Of a stretch of 10,314 bases of DNA, positions 6,242 through 10,314 are shown in pieces; within the stretch, counting starts at the first letter, position 1; each line of letters starts with the position of its first letter. The notes under the pieces are model-generated. The model did no database searches, was not told the origin of the DNA, and worked only from the letters and a program-made list of their open reading frames with translations. The stretch spans positions 1 through 10,314 of the forward strand of contig CACZRY010000030.1 of assembly GCA_902783745.1 (NCBI GenBank), given 5' to 3'. The stretch comes from an uncultured Erysipelotrichaceae bacterium (GTDB lineage: Bacteria; Bacillota_I; Bacilli_A; Acholeplasmatales; Anaeroplasmataceae). Position numbers and translations under genes: made by a program.

Positions 6242-7509
6242 ATGTTACAATAAAGCCTAATAAATTACAAGGTACTGTTGTTATTCCACCATCTAAAAGC
6301 TTATCTCATAGAGCAATTATTGGTGCTGCCTTAGCACAAGGCAAATCTACAATTTCAAATGTTATGTTTTCTAAAGACATTTTAGCAACAATTGATGCAG
6401 TAAGAGCTATTGGTGCAACAGTAAATGTTTTTGATGATGCAATTGAGGTTATAGGTACAGGTGGAGTTAGAAGAGCAATTGATTTAATTGACGCAAATGA
6501 ATCAGGTTCTACAATTAGATTTATGATTCCTATCGCATTAGTATCTAAAGAACCAATAAAATTTATTGGTAAAAATAATTTAGTAAAAAGACCTTTAGAT
6601 ATATTCTTTGAAATATTTGATATGCAAGGAATAGATTATAAGCACGAAAAAGAATCTTATTTACCTCTTGAGGTTAAAGGTGGTCTTAAGCCTGGTGTAT
6701 TTAATATAAGAGGAGATATATCAAGTCAATTTATTACAGGACTTTTATATGCGCTACCTTTATTAGATAATGATTCTAAAATTATTATTACTACTGAAAT
6801 GGAATCTAAGGGTTATATAGACCTAACATTAGATATGCTATCTAATTTTGGTATTGAGATAATTAATAATAACTATAAAGAATTTATAATTAAGGGAAAT
6901 CAGAAATATTTACCATTTGATTATGTTATTGAAGGAGATTATTCACAAAGCGCATTCTTCTTAGTTGCAGATATGCTTGGTGCTGATATTACATTAAAGG
7001 CAATGAGTAAGGATTCTTATCAAGGAGATAAAAAGATTTTATCTGATATTGAAGAATTTGGTGGCAATATTGAATTTGTTGATGATAGCTTAAAAGCTAC
7101 ATTAAATACTCAAAAGAATGCTATAATAGATTTAGGTCAATCTCCTGACTTAGGACCTGCATTATCAGTACTTGCAGGATTAACAAAAGGTAATTCTAAG
7201 CTTATTAACGCAGAAAGATTACGTATTAAAGAATGCGATAGAATCACATGTGTAAAAGAAGAATTAAACAAGCTTGGAATGAATGTAGATGAAACTAAAA
7301 CAGAATTAATATTTAATGGTGTTTCAAGAATTAAGGGTGGAGTTGTTGATGCTCATAACGATCATAGAGTTGCAATGGCTCTTGCAATGGCAGCTTTAAA
7401 ATCAGATGGAGATATTAAGATTTTAGGTGCTGAATGTGTATCTAAATCATATCCTACATTCTGGGATGTATATGAATCACTTGGAGGTATAATTAGCTAT
7501 GAAAAATAA
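6238..7509 (+). CDS. aroA: 3-phosphoshikimate 1-carboxyvinyltransferase (EPSP synthase)
   Basis: AroA transfers the enolpyruvyl group of PEP to shikimate 3-phosphate. The 423 residues cover the whole two-domain fold. P-S-K-S-L-S-H-R-A is at 18-26 (K20, S21, R25). The PEP loop reads E-S-G-S-T-I-R at 88-94, the form common in clostridial enzymes, where many others have N-S/A-G-T. R-P-L is at 118-120 and S-S-Q-F at 162-165. E-G-D-Y-S-Q lies at 232-237, P-D-L-G-P at 303-307 (D304) and R-I-K-E-C-D-R-I at 329-336 (E332). N-D-H-R is at 374-377 and S-K-S-Y-P at 402-406 (K403). No catalytic residue appears missing. AAGGAG at 6221-6226 lies 11 nt before the ATG, which overlaps the aroB stop by 4 nt. 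The 3' end overlaps the next gene by 11 nt. The alanine of the sensitive class I motif G-N-A-G is replaced, so glyphosate response cannot be read directly. Confidence 0.98.
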   Translation: MNVTIKPNKLQGTVVIPPSKSLSHRAIIGAALAQGKSTISNVMFSKDILATIDAVRAIGATVNVFDDAIEVIGTGGVRRAIDLIDANESGSTIRFMIPIALVSKEPIKFIGKNNLVKRPLDIFFEIFDMQGIDYKHEKESYLPLEVKGGLKPGVFNIRGDISSQFITGLLYALPLLDNDSKIIITTEMESKGYIDLTLDMLSNFGIEIINNNYKEFIIKGNQKYLPFDYVIEGDYSQSAFFLVADMLGADITLKAMSKDSYQGDKKILSDIEEFGGNIEFVDDSLKATLNTQKNAIIDLGQSPDLGPALSVLAGLTKGNSKLINAERLRIKECDRITCVKEELNKLGMNVDETKTELIFNGVSRIKGGVVDAHNDHRVAMALAMAALKSDGDIKILGAECVSKSYPTFWDVYESLGGIISYEK

Positions 7510-7789
7510 AATTGAAGAAGCTAGAGAAACAATCAATCAAGTTGATAAGGAAATGATTTCATTATTCCTTAAAAGAATGGCTGCAGCTCAAATGGTTGCT
7601 GAATATAAAATAGAAAATAATCTTCCCATCCTAGATTCATCAAGAGAGGATGCATTAAGAAAAGAAAACTTAGATGAGCTTTCTAATAAGGTATTAGAAA
7701 AATATTATAATGTTTTCTTCGATGGAGTTTTAAAAGCATCTAAGATGTATCAAGAAGATTTATTAAAAAAGCTTAAGGATAATAAGTAA
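7499..7789 (+). CDS. aroQ: Chorismate mutase, AroQ (CM type 2) class
   Basis: This 96-residue all-helical protein would rearrange chorismate to prephenate, feeding TyrA at the head of the same operon. It is the size of a free-standing CM domain. Residues aligning with the E. coli CM active site are visible: R9, R26, K37, D46, R49/E50 and Q85, in the order R-x3-I-x2-V-D, R26, K37 and D-S-S-R-E. There is no signal peptide, so it is cytosolic. There is no fused prephenate dehydratase, dehydrogenase, DAHP synthase or ACT domain. GGAGGT at 7483-7488, inside the codons for the terminal Gly-Gly of AroA, is the Shine-Dalgarno site, 10 nt from the ATG. The start overlaps aroA by 11 nt, and aroE begins 1 nt after the stop. 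Note that the symbol aroQ is also used for type II dehydroquinase, which this is not. Confidence 0.93.
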   Translation: MKNKIEEARETINQVDKEMISLFLKRMAAAQMVAEYKIENNLPILDSSREDALRKENLDELSNKVLEKYYNVFFDGVLKASKMYQEDLLKKLKDNK

Positions 7790-7790
7790 T

Positions 7791-8555
7791 ATGAAGTTTG
7801 CATTATTAGGAGAAAAGCTATCTCATAGCTATTCTCCACAAATTCATACTGAAATTTTTAAAGATTTAAAAATAGATGCATCATATGAATTGAAGGAATT
7901 AAAAAAAGAAGAATTAAAGAATGCAATAAATGATTTAAGACTTGGCATTTATAGTGGATATAATGTTACTATTCCATATAAAAAGGAAGTAATGCAATAT
8001 CTTGATGAAATATCAGATGAGGCAAAAGCTATTGGTGCTGTAAATACTATTGCATATAAGGATGGTAAGGTTATAGGCTATAATACAGATTATTATGGCT
8101 TCTATAATGAATTACTATATTTTAATATAAATCCTAAAGGAAGAAGATGCTATGTTTTAGGCACAGGCGGTGCATCACTTGCAGTATCTAAAGCATTATC
8201 TGATTTAGGTGGTAAGGTTACATTTGTATCAAGAAATCCTAAGGATTCTAATACAATATCTTATGATGAGTTAAATATATTAAGTGATGATATTATTGTT
8301 AATACTACTCCATTAGGAATGTATCCAAATATAGATGCATCACCATTAGATAAAAATATGGCATCTAAGACAAAAAATGTTTTAGATATTATATTTAACC
8401 CAAGACAAACTAAACTTTTAAAATATGCTTCTTCAAATATGGATGGTTTATATATGCTTATAGGTCAAGCTATTAAGGCTGAAGAGATTTGGCATGAAAG
8501 AAAGTATAATTTAGAAATTAGTGAATTATTAAAAAGAATTGAGGCGATAATATGA
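7791..8555 (+). CDS. aroE: Shikimate dehydrogenase (NADP)
   Basis: AroE reduces 3-dehydroshikimate to shikimate. The 254 residues are slightly shorter than the E. coli enzyme but complete. The substrate site shows L-S-H-S-Y-S-P (10-16) with its two serines S13 and S15. N-V-T-I-P-Y-K follows at 58-64 with catalytic K64, then G-A-V-N-T (82-86) and N-T-D-Y-Y-G (98-103) with catalytic D100. The cofactor loop G-T-G-G-A-S is at 124-129. S-R-N-P-K at 147-151 places an arginine where NADP enzymes hold the 2'-phosphate. N-T-T-P-L-G-M and the late Q226 are also present. AAGGAT at 7775-7780 lies 10 nt before the ATG. The start is 1 nt after the chorismate mutase stop, and the TGA overlaps the aroC ATG. 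Confidence 0.97.
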   Translation: MKFALLGEKLSHSYSPQIHTEIFKDLKIDASYELKELKKEELKNAINDLRLGIYSGYNVTIPYKKEVMQYLDEISDEAKAIGAVNTIAYKDGKVIGYNTDYYGFYNELLYFNINPKGRRCYVLGTGGASLAVSKALSDLGGKVTFVSRNPKDSNTISYDELNILSDDIIVNTTPLGMYPNIDASPLDKNMASKTKNVLDIIFNPRQTKLLKYASSNMDGLYMLIGQAIKAEEIWHERKYNLEISELLKRIEAII

Positions 8556-9544
8556 ATCATTTCGGTAGATTATTTCAAGTAAGTATATTTGGTGAATCTC
8601 ACGGAGATGCAGTAGGTATTGTTGTTGATGGAGTAAAGCCAGGTATTCCTTTAAAGGAAGAAGATTTTACATCAGACCTACAAAGAAGAAAATCAGGTGG
8701 TCTTGGTACAACACCAAGAATTGAAGCTGATCAAGTATTAATTGAATCTGGTGTTTTTAATGGATATACTACAGGAGCCCCTATATTATTAAGATTCACT
8801 AATAATAACACAAGAAGTAAAGATTATACTAATCTAGTTAATCAACCTCGTCCTTCACATGCTGATTATACAGCTCATGTAAAATATAATGGATATAATG
8901 ATTATAGAGGTGGAGGACATTTCTCAGGAAGAATTACATTAGGTTTAGTTTCTGCAGGTGTTATTGCAAAAAAGATGTTAAAGGGTGTTTCTTTTGAAAC
9001 AAAGATTTGTAATTTATGTGGTGAAACAAATCCACAAAAATTCCAAGATATCTTAATTGATGCAGTTAAGAATAAAGATTCTGTTGGTGGTATAATTGAT
9101 ATTAAAGCAACAGGAGTTATGCAAGGATTAGGTGAACCTTATTTTGATTCTCTTGAATCAACTATTTCACATATTATGTTTTCAATAGGTGGAGTTAAAG
9201 GAATTGAATTTGGTTTAGGATTTGATGGCGTTGGTTTAAAAGGAAGCCAATTTAATGATCAAATTATTGATGAAGACGGAAAAACAAATACTAATAATGC
9301 TGGTGGTATTTGTGGTGGTATTTCTAATGGTAATCCAATTGAGGTTAAGGTTTTTGTTAAACCAACAGCATCAATTGGTGTTCCACAAGAAACATATAAC
9401 TTCCGTGAAAAGAAGGTATCAAGCCTTGTTATTGAAGGTAGACATGATGCCGCAATTATTTTACGTGCAATGGTTGTTTGTGAAGCAGCATTAGCAATTG
9501 CTTTATGTGACAGCTATTTAATTAATAATGCTTATAAAAAATAA
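8552..9544 (+). CDS. aroC: Chorismate synthase
   Basis: AroC eliminates phosphate from EPSP to give chorismate, using reduced FMN without net redox change. The 330 residues are short relative to the E. coli (about 361) and Bacillus (about 390) enzymes. All conserved blocks are nonetheless seen. G-E-S-H-G is at 14-18 (H17) and Q-R-R-K-S-G at 44-49. R-P-S-H-A-D is at 100-105 (H103; most homologues have P-G-H). R-G-G-G-H-F-S-G-R is at 119-127, the clostridial-style variant of the S-S-R motif. G-G-I-S-N-G follows at 255-260 and G-R-H-D at 296-299. The missing length comes from shorter loops rather than truncation. GAGGCGAT at 8541-8548 is the Shine-Dalgarno site. The ATG overlaps the aroE TGA by 4 nt. 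Electrons must come from a separate flavin reductase; the following flavoprotein gene is a possible but untested source. This is the last certain gene of the operon. Confidence 0.98.
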   Translation: MNHFGRLFQVSIFGESHGDAVGIVVDGVKPGIPLKEEDFTSDLQRRKSGGLGTTPRIEADQVLIESGVFNGYTTGAPILLRFTNNNTRSKDYTNLVNQPRPSHADYTAHVKYNGYNDYRGGGHFSGRITLGLVSAGVIAKKMLKGVSFETKICNLCGETNPQKFQDILIDAVKNKDSVGGIIDIKATGVMQGLGEPYFDSLESTISHIMFSIGGVKGIEFGLGFDGVGLKGSQFNDQIIDEDGKTNTNNAGGICGGISNGNPIEVKVFVKPTASIGVPQETYNFREKKVSSLVIEGRHDAAIILRAMVVCEAALAIALCDSYLINNAYKK

Positions 9545-9574
9545 ACTAGAGAGATTAGAAAAGAGGATAAAAAA

Positions 9575-10314
9575 ATGGCAGATATTAAAGTTGCAATCAT
9601 TGGTGCAGGTCCAGCTGGTCTTGCAGCAGCAAAGGAATTATTAGGACACGGTGTAAAGGTTGATATTTACGAACGTGAAAACTTTGGTGGAGGAGTTATG
9701 GCATTTGGTATTCCATCTTTCAGATTCAAGATGGATGCAATTGCAAAGCAAACTCAACCAGTTATTGATTTAGGTGGTAATTTTATTTATGGTAAGGATC
9801 TTAAAGAATCTGATTTCTTAGATTTAGCTACTAAATATGATTATGTTTATCTAGCATTTGGTTTAACAAAGGTTAGACATTTAGGTATTCCTGGTGATGA
9901 CTTAGATGGTGTATTAAATGCATTAGATTTCTTAAGACAATATAATTTTGATGAAAAGCTTGGTATTACAAACAATCGTCCAAAACTATCTGGTACTGCA
10001 ATTGTTGTAGGTGCTGGTAATGTTGCAATGGATGGTGCAAGAGTTGCAGTAAGATGTGGTGCAAAAAATACTATTATTGCATACCGTCGTAGTAGAGAAG
10101 AAGCTCCTTGTACTAACATTGAAATGAAGCAAGCTGAGGATGATGGAGTTATCATGAAGTTCTTAACAAATCCTGTTGAAGTATATGGTAAGGATGGCAA
10201 GGTTTGCGGTGTTAAGTGTGAAATCATGGAATTAGGTGAACCTGATGAATCAGGAAGAAGAAGACCTGTTGGTACTGGCAAGTATGAAGATATTGCATGT
10301 GATTATGTAATTTC
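9575..10314 (+). CDS. GltD/PreT-like FAD- and NAD(P)-binding oxidoreductase (partial, N-terminal 246 residues)
   Basis: The frame opens at ATG 9575 and is still open at the right edge. It shows two nucleotide-binding folds of the glutamate-synthase small-subunit family. The FAD motif G-A-G-P-A-G is at 10-15 with E33-R34 and G-G-G-V-M-A-F-G-I-P at 38-47. The NAD(P) motif G-A-G-N-V-A-M-D is at 146-153 with Y-R-R at 170-172. S-G-R-R-R-P-V at 226-232 is a further family hallmark. Relatives include GltD, NfnB and PreT, which pass electrons between NAD(P)H and a partner subunit through flavin. The usual N-terminal roughly 140-residue Fe-S domain with its cysteine clusters is absent, so the reaction cannot be assigned. 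AAGAGG at 9561-9566 precedes the start. It begins 30 nt after aroC with no terminator between, so co-transcription is likely. Its codon use, with CGT and GGT, resembles ackA. Confidence 0.9.
   Translation, partial: MADIKVAIIGAGPAGLAAAKELLGHGVKVDIYERENFGGGVMAFGIPSFRFKMDAIAKQTQPVIDLGGNFIYGKDLKESDFLDLATKYDYVYLAFGLTKVRHLGIPGDDLDGVLNALDFLRQYNFDEKLGITNNRPKLSGTAIVVGAGNVAMDGARVAVRCGAKNTIIAYRRSREEAPCTNIEMKQAEDDGVIMKFLTNPVEVYGKDGKVCGVKCEIMELGEPDESGRRRPVGTGKYEDIACDYVI

Noticed and set aside
9255..9494. Open frame of 79 codons on the plus strand inside aroC
   Set aside because: It is fully nested in a conserved part of aroC in another frame and its translation has no recognisable motif.
9507..9538. Possible promoter for the oxidoreductase (GTGACA with a TTATAA/TATAAA-like box)
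   Set aside because: The spacer would be 19-20 bp and the match is within the aroC coding end; too weak to annotate.
9847..10281. Open frame of 144 codons on the minus strand
   Set aside because: It is antisense to the GltD-like gene, whose sense frame carries clear FAD and NAD(P) motifs; the antisense translation is low-complexity shadow sequence.

Overview
The window comes from a very AT-rich, low-GC bacterium of the Firmicutes/Bacilli type (Erysipelotrichia-like or a Mollicutes-related gut lineage is possible, but this is inference). Supporting signs are Shine-Dalgarno sites of the AAGGAGGTGAT type, TTGACA/TATAAT-like promoters with TGn extensions, a ytxK-ackA pair as in Bacillus, and clostridial-style shikimate enzymes. 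TGA is used as a stop (aroB, aroE, tyrA), so the standard bacterial code applies rather than the Mycoplasma code. All supported genes are on the + strand.

Layout. Positions 1-135 hold the tail of a HAD-family phosphatase. Positions 193-2374 hold a YtxK-type methyltransferase followed by acetate kinase, closed by a GC-rich intrinsic terminator at 2400-2422. Positions 2448-3338 hold an unrecognised membrane-anchored protein, closed by an AT-rich terminator at 3346-3375. Positions 3411-4259 hold a divergent DegV-like lipid-binding protein. From 4272 a strong-looking promoter drives a tightly packed aromatic amino acid operon: tyrA, aroB, aroA, aroQ-type chorismate mutase, aroE and aroC (4384-9544), with junctions of 4 nt or less or overlapping. 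A GltD/PreT-like flavin oxidoreductase starts 30 nt after aroC and runs off the right edge.

The operon encodes 3-dehydroquinate synthase, shikimate dehydrogenase, EPSP synthase and chorismate synthase. It then takes chorismate to prephenate and on to 4-hydroxyphenylpyruvate, the tyrosine precursor. DAHP synthase, dehydroquinate dehydratase, shikimate kinase and prephenate dehydratase are not in the window and would have to be encoded elsewhere.

Most of the window is conventional metabolism. The parts that best repay a second look are the roughly 75-nt potentially structured leader in front of tyrA (other promoters here give leaders of only about 10-20 nt), the oxidoreductase that lacks the usual N-terminal Fe-S domain, the degenerate DegV protein and the unrecognised anchored protein. 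I see no mobile element, CRISPR array, tRNA, rRNA or defence system, and no gene-free stretch longer than 300 bases.
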